Of a stretch of 64,000 nucleotides of DNA, positions 53,780-61,260 are shown one piece after another (positions within the stretch are counted from its first letter, which is position 1; each line of letters opens with the position of its first letter). Source of the DNA: Metasolibacillus fluoroglycofenilyticus. GTDB taxonomy: Bacteria; Bacillota; Bacilli; Bacillales_A; Planococcaceae. The notes beneath the pieces were generated by a model. The model had not been told where the DNA came from. It did not search any database and saw nothing but the letters and a program-made list of their open reading frames with translations. The position numbers were made by a program, and so were the translations under genes. The stretch lies in NCBI RefSeq assembly GCF_003049645.1, contig NZ_PYWK01000003.1, positions 62,001-126,000 on the forward strand, in the 5' to 3' direction.

Positions 53780-54628
53780 ATGACAACGATTATTGATGTT
53801 CGTCACTTAAAAAAAGCATTCCAACAATCCAATGCTTTAGCAGATGTTACATTTTCTATTCAAAAAGGAGAAATTTTTGGTTTTCTTGGTCCTAGTGGCT
53901 CAGGTAAAACAACAACAATTAAAGTTTTAACTGCACAGCTCCATAAAGATGGTGGCGAAGCATTTGTTTTCAATATGCCTGTTAGCGCTATGCAAAAAAG
54001 TGAAAATAGGAAGAAATTCGGCATTTTAACAGATAACAGTGGTCTCTATTCACGTTTATCTATTGAAGAAAATTTAGCACTTTATTGCAAGCTGTATGAT
54101 GTGCCTACAACAGCGATTAAAGAAGCCCTTGAATTTGTCAATTTATATGGAGAAAGAAAGAAAAAAGTGAGCATGCTGTCAAAAGGGATGACTCAACGCG
54201 TTTTATTAGCTAGAGCTATCTTGCACAAACCTGACCTACTATTTTTAGATGAGCCAACCTCTGCACTTGACCCTGTTAATACAGCACATATTTACAAAGG
54301 GCTACGCGCTTTAAATGAGCTTGGTACAACAATTTTTCTAACTACTCATGATATGCAGGAGGCTGAAACATTGTGCGACCGTGTAGCCTTTTTAAATAAG
54401 GGCAAAATTCAAGCAATTGGTTCACCAGCACAATTAAAAAAACAATATAGCGAGCAAACGATAACTGTTGAATTACATGATGGTACATCTCAGATTATTA
54501 AAAACGACGCACAAAATGCCCAATTGATATACGATTGGATGACAAACAATCAAATTTCGCGTATCTTTTCAAACGAACCGACTTTAGGTGATATTTTTAT
54601 GCAAATTACAGGGAGTGACTTACAATGA
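53780..54628 (+). CDS. ABC-2 type exporter ATPase
   Basis: A 282-residue ATPase of the drug/antibiotic exporter (CcmA) group: Walker A GPSGSGKTT, a non-standard signature MLSKGMTQRV, Walker B LLFLDEPTSALD and H-loop TTHD, then a C-terminal extension of about 70 residues. It partners the permease that overlaps it by 4 bp (ATGA). GGAGGGG lies 10 bases before ATG. Following a LytTR regulator, it probably belongs to a signal-induced self-protection or peptide/antibiotic export system. Confidence 0.92.
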   Translation: MTTIIDVRHLKKAFQQSNALADVTFSIQKGEIFGFLGPSGSGKTTTIKVLTAQLHKDGGEAFVFNMPVSAMQKSENRKKFGILTDNSGLYSRLSIEENLALYCKLYDVPTTAIKEALEFVNLYGERKKKVSMLSKGMTQRVLLARAILHKPDLLFLDEPTSALDPVNTAHIYKGLRALNELGTTIFLTTHDMQEAETLCDRVAFLNKGKIQAIGSPAQLKKQYSEQTITVELHDGTSQIIKNDAQNAQLIYDWMTNNQISRIFSNEPTLGDIFMQITGSDLQ

Positions 54629-55305
54629 TGAACATTTCATTTACACGCATTCAAGCGATTTTCATGAAAGATTATAAGGAGTTTTCACGCAACTATGCCA
54701 TTTCAGTAATGATATTTGTTCCACTTATTATGACCTTTCTCTATCGTGATATGGAGATAGATGTAGCACAAAAGTTAATGTTCCCTCTGGCTATTACTTT
54801 CGGTATGGTTACAGCCTTTATACAGGCTGCCTTAATCGCCGAGGAAAAGGAACGCAACACATTGCGCAGTCTATTATTGTCGCCTGCTTCACTTGCAGAT
54901 ATTTTAATTGGTAAGAGTGCACTAGTCTCCGCTATAACAGCGATTATCATTGGACTATGCTGTTATATCATAGGTTATATGCCTAGCGCTGCTATGATAG
55001 TTGCCCTAATTTTATCAACATTATTTTATGCTGCTCTAGGAACAATTTGTGGCTTATTCGCAAAATCAACACTTGAAACAACATTCACAGTATTACCAGT
55101 AGTAATTATTTTCCCATTTGGTCCAATGCTTTTAATGTTTGCAGAGCGCTTTTCTGTATTAAATATTGCTAAATGGTTACCTAGCTCCCAATTAGCAGAC
55201 TTAGCTCAAGGCGATATTTCAATACCAATTATAGGAATTTTAATATGGACAATTGCTGCTTGGGTCATTGCAATTATACTTTGTAAAAAACGCATGGTTG
55301 ATTAA
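54625..55305 (+). CDS. ABC-2 type exporter permease
   Basis: A 226-residue membrane protein with six predicted helices; the EEKERNTLRSLLLSPASLADILIGKS segment after the second helix is the typical cytoplasmic loop of ABC-2 permeases that meets the ATPase. It would act as a homodimer. The start overlaps the ATPase stop by 4 bp, with GGGAG 9 bases upstream. The cargo is unknown. A TSUP-type gene follows after 49 bp with its own ribosome site and may or may not be in the operon. Confidence 0.9.
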   Translation: MMNISFTRIQAIFMKDYKEFSRNYAISVMIFVPLIMTFLYRDMEIDVAQKLMFPLAITFGMVTAFIQAALIAEEKERNTLRSLLLSPASLADILIGKSALVSAITAIIIGLCCYIIGYMPSAAMIVALILSTLFYAALGTICGLFAKSTLETTFTVLPVVIIFPFGPMLLMFAERFSVLNIAKWLPSSQLADLAQGDISIPIIGILIWTIAAWVIAIILCKKRMVD

Positions 55306-55354
55306 TTAAAACTTCTGTTATAATTCAGTTGTATAGTAGAAGGAAGGTTAGCCA

Positions 55355-56122
55355 ATGCCATTTGATTTAGATATATCACTTATTATTATTTTAATTTTCT
55401 TTGGTTTTTTAGCTGCTTTTGTTGATTCTGTTGTAGGTGGCGGGGGGCTTATTATGCTACCAGCCCTGTTATTTACGGGGCTTAGTCCTGCCTCTGCTGT
55501 AGCGACAAATAAGCTAGCAGGCACACTAGGCTCTATGACGAGCACCATTACATTTTATCGCTCTGGAAAGCTCGATATTAAATCTGTCTATAAATGGTTT
55601 CCATTATCATTTTTCGGGTCCATGCTTGGTGCATGGACTGTCCATTTAATCAATCCAGAAATTTTAAAGCCATTAATGCTTGTTATGCTAGCAACTGTAG
55701 CTGTCTATACGATTTTTAAAAAGGATTGGGGACATCTTTCTACCTATAAAAGCCTGTCACCGAAAAAGCTTTTAATCTTTTTGTGCGTGCTCTTTATTAT
55801 TGGCTTTTATGACGGCTTTTTAGGTCCTGGAACTGGCTCATTTTTAATTTTTGCCTTTCTTATCGTTGGCTTTGATTTTTTGAAGGCAGCAGGCAATGCA
55901 AAATTTTTAAACTTTGGTAGCAACATCGGTGGATTGCTTATGTTTATGTCACTGGGACAAGTAAATTATACATACGGTCTAATTATGGGGGTGGCACAAA
56001 TTGCCGGGGCTATATGTGGCTCGAAATACGCAATAAAGCGAGGTAGCGGCTATGTCCGCATATTATTTATCATCGTTACTATTACATTGCTCGCTAAAAA
56101 TGCTTATGATTTTTTAAAATAG
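55355..56122 (+). CDS. TSUP family (TauE/SafE-like) anion permease
   Basis: A 255-residue membrane protein with eight to nine helices. Two repeats of the TSUP signature occur: FLAAFVDSVVGGGGLIMLPALL near residue 15 and GFYDGFLGPGTGSFLIFAFLIVG near residue 143. The family moves sulfite, sulfoacetate or other sulfur-based organic anions; the substrate here is not known. GAAGGAAGG precedes ATG by 8 bases. Terminator hairpin at 56131. Confidence 0.9.
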   Translation: MPFDLDISLIIILIFFGFLAAFVDSVVGGGGLIMLPALLFTGLSPASAVATNKLAGTLGSMTSTITFYRSGKLDIKSVYKWFPLSFFGSMLGAWTVHLINPEILKPLMLVMLATVAVYTIFKKDWGHLSTYKSLSPKKLLIFLCVLFIIGFYDGFLGPGTGSFLIFAFLIVGFDFLKAAGNAKFLNFGSNIGGLLMFMSLGQVNYTYGLIMGVAQIAGAICGSKYAIKRGSGYVRILFIIVTITLLAKNAYDFLK

Positions 56123-56130
56123 GAAATGGA

Positions 56131-56163
56131 TCGTCTGAAAAGGCATTTTGAGACGTCCCCCTT
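56131..56163 (+). terminator. Terminator of the TSUP gene
   Basis: CGTCT-G-AAAA and TTTT-G-AGACG pair around GGCA with one mismatch; followed by CCCCCTTT. Confidence 0.7.
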
Positions 56164-56197
56164 TGCGTAAAGGCTAGCGACAATTTATTTTTGCTAA
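56157..56197 (+). repeat. Family D post-terminator motif, copy 3
   Basis: CCCCCTTTGCGTAAAGGCTA then GCGACAATTTATTTTTGC; closest match 28001-28037. Confidence 0.6.
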
Positions 56198-56227
56198 TGC
56201 AAGAATATTTAATAGAGAAGCAGGGGG

Positions 56228-56681
56228 GCTGTCCAAAAAGCCGTGCATAGCCGGCATTTGGGACAGGAGCGATGATGTTTCACAAAATGTTGATTCCTAT
56301 AAAGTGAACCTTCAATCAGTGGGGGCTTCGCACACCCCCACTGATTGGTGATAGAGGAACACAAGCTAGGATCTTCGCATCCTGCGAAAACGCTTGTGTG
56401 ACCAACATCGTGTTGGCCTCATTCTTAGTTTTTACAGGCTGTTTGATCCCCCGCTTAAACATCTTGTTTTTATCTGCTGTTTTGAAGTGGGGGTATTACA
56501 GCCTGCTCCTGCGGTTACTCGTCGCAAACAAATTTGTTAATACGGGATAAACAGAGAACCCCCCTCTTTTAAAAATGGGATGAACATGGGCTTTAGCAGT
56601 GTTGTCCTTCAATAAAAGGGAAGCAATGAAAACATTTATTTCAATGCGGTGTCAAAAAAAATAGACTTTTCGGACAATTCC
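56228..56681 (+). repeat. Family C repeat, copy 2 (interrupted by family B)
   Basis: Same ends as 1737-1952: GGCTGTCCAAAAAGCC at the left and GACTTTTCGGACAA at the right. The family C sequence runs 56228-56302 and resumes at 56551. All of the 56123-56687 gap is accounted for by the terminator, family D motif, this repeat and the inserted element; no gene is seen. Confidence 0.85.
56303..56550 (+). mobile_element. Family B element, full copy inserted in family C
   Basis: 248 bp present here and absent from the other family C copy, whose single ATAA (1808-1811) is here ATAA on both sides of the insert (56299-56302 and 56547-56550). Ten bases from the left end is a perfect 13-bp hairpin CAATCAGTGGGGG / CCCCCACTGATTG (56313-56347); near the right end are TGCGGTTACTCGTCGCA and the palindrome AACAAATTTGTT. 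It encodes nothing. No matching terminal inverted repeats, which fits a non-autonomous IS200/IS605-like or palindrome-associated element. The right part shares the CTGCGGTTACTCGTCGCAAA block with family A. Confidence 0.65.
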
Positions 56682-56687
56682 CCTTCT

Positions 56688-57260
56688 TTAGCGCTTTATT
56701 CTTCCTATATACTTTAATGCATTTTCAGACGGAACAAGCATCCTTTTGTCATTGCGTTTTTTGCGAATTGCATAGGCCTTATAAAAACAACGCTCCGCAT
56801 TATCAACATTGCCTTGCTCTAAATAACATTTCCCTTTAAACTGCCATATACTGTCCTCAAATTGCTGTAAATTATGAGCATCACAATAAATTAATGCTTG
56901 TTCAAATATATTTAGTGCTTTTTCATAGTCTTTTGTATGTTTAATTGTTTCTCCATAGTTAATCAATGTTAGTATGTACTCTACTCCGCCTTTTGGTTCA
57001 AAATAATCAAGCGCTTCTTTTATGTAATATAATGACGTTGCGATACATCCTACTAACCTATTTAGATAGCCGATATTGCGATATGTTCTAAACTTTATAT
57101 CGCCTTCCGTAGTTGGCTGTAGTAGAAGAAAATCACCTAAGCGAAGGGCAGCATAGAGCTTATCTGTATCTGAGCATTTTTCACGTAAAAAATCATTTTC
57201 ATCAATAAAAACTAATTGTCTGACTTCGTTAAGCCTCTGATCAAAATCGTTTATTGGCAT
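56688..57260 (-). CDS. TPR-type repeat protein
   Basis: A 190-residue all-helical protein with tetratricopeptide-like repeats in the middle and C-terminal parts (ILTLINYGETIKHTKDYEKALNIFEQALIYCD; SIWQFKGKCYLEQGNVDNAERCFYKAYAIRKKR). The N-terminal 40 residues show no repeat. Such proteins are protein-interaction scaffolds; the partner is unknown. AAGGAGAGGG precedes ATG. It stands alone, with its stop codon 7 bp from the end of the family C repeat. Confidence 0.8.
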   Translation of the reverse strand: MPINDFDQRLNEVRQLVFIDENDFLREKCSDTDKLYAALRLGDFLLLQPTTEGDIKFRTYRNIGYLNRLVGCIATSLYYIKEALDYFEPKGGVEYILTLINYGETIKHTKDYEKALNIFEQALIYCDAHNLQQFEDSIWQFKGKCYLEQGNVDNAERCFYKAYAIRKKRNDKRMLVPSENALKYIGRIKR

Positions 57261-57371
57261 GAAAACCCTCTCCTTAGCTTTCTATTACACTGCAATTATT
57301 GAATATTGAACCTCTTAGCTGAAGTCACAAGTTTGCACAGGCCCTAGTCAAAGCTGGAAACAAGATAAATG

Positions 57372-57400
57372 AAAAGCATGCTGAGATGCAACATGCTTGA
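57372..57400 (-). terminator. Terminator of the ogt gene
   Basis: On the minus strand AAGCATGTTG and CAGCATGCTT pair with one mismatch and run into TTCATTT. Confidence 0.65.
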
Positions 57401-57411
57401 TTTTATACGTA

Positions 57412-57915
57412 TTACTGCCCTTCAATCGCTAGTAATGCCTTCTTCAGCTCAATCCCTGCGCTAAAGCCTGTTAAAGAGCCATCTTTTCCAATTACTCTAT
57501 GACATGGCACGATGATAATTACAGGGTTCGCACCGACAGCACCGCCCACTGCTCGTACTGCCTTTGGATTCCCGATGCGCATAGCAATATCAGAATAGGT
57601 ACATGTCTCACCATAAGGAATTTGCTGTAATTCTCTCCATACACTTTCCTGAAAAGGAGTACCCTTATAATACACAGGAAAATCAAATTGCTGTCTTTGA
57701 CCTTGAAAATATTCAGTGAACTGTTGTATATAAAGCGCTAGCTTACTAGCGTCTTCTTTCACTTCACTGTCTTTATAATGCTTCTTAGCCCATACAAGCA
57801 ATTCTTCTTCATTTTCATGTAGTGAGCCAGTATAGCATAAACCTTGCTCCATCGCTGCAATAACAAACTGAATATCTCCATAATAGAAGCTTGTCCAGTA
57901 GATTGGTTGTGACAT
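57412..57915 (-). CDS. ogt: Methylated-DNA--protein-cysteine S-methyltransferase
   Basis: A 167-residue suicide repair protein that takes the methyl group from O6-methylguanine. The active site IIIVPCHRVIGKDGSLTGF (Cys about 138) and the recognition-helix region TYSDIAMRIGNPKAVRAVGGAVGANP are intact. The length fits the Ogt/DatT class without an Ada domain. GGGGGAATTTCA precedes ATG. It starts 17 bp after a DinB-family gene on the same strand and is probably cotranscribed. Confidence 0.94.
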   Translation of the reverse strand: MSQPIYWTSFYYGDIQFVIAAMEQGLCYTGSLHENEEELLVWAKKHYKDSEVKEDASKLALYIQQFTEYFQGQRQQFDFPVYYKGTPFQESVWRELQQIPYGETCTYSDIAMRIGNPKAVRAVGGAVGANPVIIIVPCHRVIGKDGSLTGFSAGIELKKALLAIEGQ

Positions 57916-57932
57916 TGAAATTCCCCCGTCAA

Positions 57933-58403
57933 TTAGCTCATTTCAGCAGTTGGTCCCATTACTGGAGGTACTGTTAAACCTGCTTGGCGCAATAAAACCG
58001 TCATTTGACCACGGTGATGTGTTTGATGGTCAATTAATACTCTAAACAATGCACCACGTGGCATAGAACCTCCAAATGCAGGTACATCTTCTGTTAGTTG
58101 CTCATCTGTTAGTGCTGGAATTTCTTTTTTATATGCCTCAATGACCATTTCATATGCTTCCACAATGTCTGCCACAGTATTAGGCATCGCCATATCTGGC
58201 CCAGGTGCAGGAATTTGCAAGCCTGCAAATTGACCAAACACACCTGCAGTTCCAACTAAATGCCAAGCTAACCAGCCTAATGAATTATGTCCTTCTACAA
58301 TTGATTGACCCATTTTTTCATCTGTAATTGCCTTTAATACATTTAATGTACCTTTTGAGGATACATGCCAATCCTTTGAAAAATCTTCCACTGTACGATA
58401 CAT
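57933..58403 (-). CDS. DinB family putative metalloenzyme
   Basis: A 156-residue four-helix protein of the DinB/YfiT superfamily. The metal-binding His triad is visible: LAWHLVG (about residue 48) and LIDHQTHHRGQM (about residues 126-131). DinB proteins are damage-inducible in some Bacilli, but many act as thiol-dependent transferases (bacillithiol group), so its role in repair is not certain. GGAGGAAG precedes ATG. It is the upstream partner of ogt. Confidence 0.88.
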   Translation of the reverse strand: MYRTVEDFSKDWHVSSKGTLNVLKAITDEKMGQSIVEGHNSLGWLAWHLVGTAGVFGQFAGLQIPAPGPDMAMPNTVADIVEAYEMVIEAYKKEIPALTDEQLTEDVPAFGGSMPRGALFRVLIDHQTHHRGQMTVLLRQAGLTVPPVMGPTAEMS

Positions 58404-58501
58404 ATCAAAACTTCCTCCTATTCTGTTTATGAGATAATGTCTTGTTTCACTTTATGTACAGCATAATCAAAAAAACAACAAATTTCAAACAGTTTGCTAG
58501 C

Positions 58502-59002
58502 TTATTTGAGATATTGCTCTAAAGTGCGCCATGCTTCAATTTTCTGTTCAAAAGTTTTAATATTCTTTCCCGGAATTGGGCTTGTTGATGGCATTTTTTC
58601 ATAATCACGCCCAGCTAATATTTCCAGCCCTACATGCCTCTTAAATACATCAAACGACTTAGCACCATTAAATAATACAGCTTTGATTTGAGGATAACGC
58701 TGAAATAGCGATGAGAAATCATTTGCTACTTCATTTCGGATATTCGCATCTAAGCTTCCTTGCCTCTCGCACGATTGAATCGCATCCCATAAACCGATTC
58801 GCTGCTCTTTCAATAATGCAATACGTTGCGCATAATCCTCTGTTATATTTTCCCCAGTAATTGCAGCGATAATTGGCCAAAAATGATTGCGTGCATTGCC
58901 ATAATATTGCTGCTTCTCTAATGACTGAACGCTTGGCATTGAGCCAAGAATAAGCACTTGGGTGTCGTCATCAATAATTGGTAACAAACTATTTTGTCGC
59001 AT
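58502..59002 (-). CDS. DNA-deoxyinosine glycosylase (UDG superfamily)
   Basis: A 166-residue protein of the MUG/TDG-like uracil-DNA glycosylase superfamily. VLILGSMPSVQSLEKQQYYGNARNHFWPII carries the family 6 (hypoxanthine-DNA glycosylase) motif GSMPS...YYGN.RN.FW, with Asn as likely catalytic residue, and the C-terminal STSPIPGKN corresponds to the minor-groove loop. It would remove deaminated adenine from DNA. ATG 59002 has GAAGG 8 bases upstream, better than a GTG at 59011. It lies upstream of the DinB and ogt genes (98-bp gap) on the same strand. Confidence 0.88.
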   Translation of the reverse strand: MRQNSLLPIIDDDTQVLILGSMPSVQSLEKQQYYGNARNHFWPIIAAITGENITEDYAQRIALLKEQRIGLWDAIQSCERQGSLDANIRNEVANDFSSLFQRYPQIKAVLFNGAKSFDVFKRHVGLEILAGRDYEKMPSTSPIPGKNIKTFEQKIEAWRTLEQYLK

Positions 59003-59033
59003 TGCACTCACCTTCTTCCTTTATTACCTAAAA

Positions 59034-59290
59034 TCAATTACATCTCGGCTAACTCTCGACAATATTTTTTCGAGCTTGCAAGAAAATCTCTTCCAAATCT
59101 GTGTCATCCGCAAGAGGCCTAGACCAACATGACATTAATCACGCAATCGTTATCTTAATATGCGATGTTCTTAGACTGACTTCCTCTTTTTCAGCAGGGG
59201 TTTTGCCCCCCTATAGAAATGTGGAATTTATGCACCTCTGCCTATAGCCCTGCTTTCGATACATAAAGAATTTTAACCTTCGCTAGCACA
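59034..59290 (+). repeat. Family A dispersed repeat
   Basis: Begins TCAATTACATCTCGG, TATTTTTTCGAGCTTGCAAG, then AAATCTGTGTCATCCGCAAG, GGCCTAGACCAACATGACAT, GCGATGTTCTTAGACTGACT and CCTATAGAAATGTGG, and a CCTGCTTTCGATACATAAAG tail. With the terminator at 59353 it explains the 59003-59390 gap. Confidence 0.85.
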
Positions 59291-59352
59291 ATAAATTATA
59301 TTATCCTCATCGCAGAAAAAAATTGCTTAAATAAATTAAATGTAAAAACAAT

Positions 59353-59390
59353 TGTAGGCAAAGTCAACTTAGACTTTGCCTACATCCTAA
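59353..59390 (-). terminator. Terminator of the peptide-binding protein gene
   Basis: A perfect 13-bp stem TGTAGGCAAAGTC / GACTTTGCCTACA with a 6-base loop, 6 bases after the stop codon, followed on the minus strand by ATTGTTTTT. Confidence 0.88.
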
Positions 59391-61013
59391 TTATTCTGTA
59401 AATTTCACATGTTGAATTTTGTAAATGCCTGTTGCATCAATAGAGAAATCAGTAATTTTTTTGCTTACACCAGTCAAATAAGATTGGTGATGAATAAACG
59501 CCGCAGGAGATGCTTCATTTAATAGATTTTGTAATTCTTTATAGTAACCTAGACGTGTATCGCTATCTGTTTCTACGCGAGCTGCATCTAATAATTTATC
59601 TACTTCAGAATCTGAGAAACGAGTACGGTTATTGTTGCCAATATCTGATGTATGGAATAATGGATATAAAGCTCCATCTCCGTCACCTGTTGACGCAGAC
59701 CATCCTAAAATGAACATATCGTGGTCACCAGCACCTGTTTTCTCTAAGTATGCGCCCCATTCCATTACTTCAATGCTTACCTCAATGTTCAATTGCTTTA
59801 ATTTTTCTTGTAAAACAACTGCAATTTGCTGACGTTGTGGGTTATCATTTGTCCAAATTGACGTTTTGAAGCCATCTGGGTAACCAGCTTCAGCAAGCAA
59901 TGCTTTTGCCTCTTCGATGTTGTAATCTTGAGGTGTAATATCATCACTATAGCCCCAAATCATTGGTGATAATGGACCTTTAGCAGCTACACCAAAGCCA
60001 TCGAAAACACCTTGTAAAATTTCTTCGCGATCAATCGCTTTTGAAATTGCTTGTCGTACTTTTACATCATCAAATGGTGCCTTTTGACTGTTGAATCCGA
60101 TATAAGCAATAGACATAGATGGCTGTTGCGTAACCGTTGCAAATGATTCAACTAATGGAACTTCCGTTGGTTGTACAGGGTCAATAATATGTGCATTCCC
60201 AACTTCTAAGTCGGCAGCGCGTGTTGCACTTTCCGGAACAGTTTTAAATACCGCTGAATCGTATGCTACTTTGTCGCCCCAATAGTCATCATTTTTTACT
60301 AAACGAATTTCTTGACCTGGCGTCCATTTATCAAATTTTAAGAAGCCTGTACCAACCGGATTTGCGTTTACATAAGCACGAAGCTTCGATGAATCGCTAC
60401 CCGCTTGATTGTAATCCTCTTCAATAACAGCCGGGCTAATCATTAAAGAACCCGGATGTGTTAATGCTGCTAATAATGCCCCATAAGGTGCTTTTGTTTT
60501 AATTTGAACTGTGTACTCATCTACAACTGTAACTGAGTCGATTGGCTCAAAGTTAGTAGCACGTGGTGAAGCTACTTCAGGGTCTAATAGACGATCTAGG
60601 TTAGCTTTTACAGCATCTGCATTAAAGTCTGTTCCATCATGGAATTTAACACCTTGACGCAATTTTAACTGTAACGTTAAATCATCAACATACTCCCAAG
60701 ATTCTGCTAGTTTCGGCTCAAATTCTCCTGTATCAAAATTACGAGCTACTAATGTCTCATAAATATTACTTTGAACGTTAGCAGATGGTACGTCATTCGA
60801 ACCATGTGGGTCTAGCTCGACTGCTTCGGATAATACTTCTAGAACAAGTTCGCCACCCGCTACTGTACCTTGATTATCAGTATTTGTTGTGCCGCCTTCT
60901 TTATCTGTTTCTTTTTCTGCTTCTTTGCCTTTATCATCATTCCCACCGCATGCTGCAAGCACAAGGATAAGTGCAGATACTAATAGCAATAACCATAATT
61001 TGTTTTTCTTCAT
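59391..61013 (-). CDS. Family 5 peptide/nickel ABC transporter binding lipoprotein
   Basis: A 540-residue extracellular solute-binding protein of the OppA/DppE family. The signal peptide ends at the lipobox LVLAACGG and is followed by an acidic, low-complexity linker. The family 5 segments LAESWEYVDDLTLQLKLRQGVKFHDGT and FDDVKVRQAISKAIDREEI are present. It would bind oligopeptides, or possibly glutathione or a metal chelate. AAAGGGAGG lies 8 bases before ATG 61013. No permease or ATPase gene is adjacent, so it is an orphan receptor that must use a transporter encoded elsewhere. Confidence 0.92.
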   Translation of the reverse strand: MKKNKLWLLLLVSALILVLAACGGNDDKGKEAEKETDKEGGTTNTDNQGTVAGGELVLEVLSEAVELDPHGSNDVPSANVQSNIYETLVARNFDTGEFEPKLAESWEYVDDLTLQLKLRQGVKFHDGTDFNADAVKANLDRLLDPEVASPRATNFEPIDSVTVVDEYTVQIKTKAPYGALLAALTHPGSLMISPAVIEEDYNQAGSDSSKLRAYVNANPVGTGFLKFDKWTPGQEIRLVKNDDYWGDKVAYDSAVFKTVPESATRAADLEVGNAHIIDPVQPTEVPLVESFATVTQQPSMSIAYIGFNSQKAPFDDVKVRQAISKAIDREEILQGVFDGFGVAAKGPLSPMIWGYSDDITPQDYNIEEAKALLAEAGYPDGFKTSIWTNDNPQRQQIAVVLQEKLKQLNIEVSIEVMEWGAYLEKTGAGDHDMFILGWSASTGDGDGALYPLFHTSDIGNNNRTRFSDSEVDKLLDAARVETDSDTRLGYYKELQNLLNEASPAAFIHHQSYLTGVSKKITDFSIDATGIYKIQHVKFTE

Positions 61014-61136
61014 TCTCAAAGCCTCCCTTTATAAGCTAACTTTCAGAAAATTAACTTTTTTAAATATTATCCGAATTTTTAATAAAAATCAACCCTTCTA
61101 CATAAATATAAAGTTTATTTTAAATAAATATAAAAA

Positions 61137-61175
61137 AAATTGTCCAAAAAGCACTATCTTTCAGACAATTTTCGC
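61137..61175 (-). terminator. Terminator of the Arg/His-rich protein gene
   Basis: On the minus strand AAAATTGTCTGAAA and TTTTTGGACAATTTT pair with a mismatched CA/TG, followed by TTTTTATA. A GTCCAAAA-type stem. Confidence 0.85.
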
Positions 61176-61260
61176 TGTTTCATTAAAATTTATATGATAC
61201 TATTTTGATTCATTAAGTAATAACTGCTAGCTTATCTTCTACTATCTAATTTTATGTCGT

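Noticed and set aside
32829-61175. tRNA or rRNA genes
   Set aside because: No cloverleaf with CCA-type ends or rRNA-like conserved stretches was recognised anywhere in the window; the strong hairpins are terminators or repeats.
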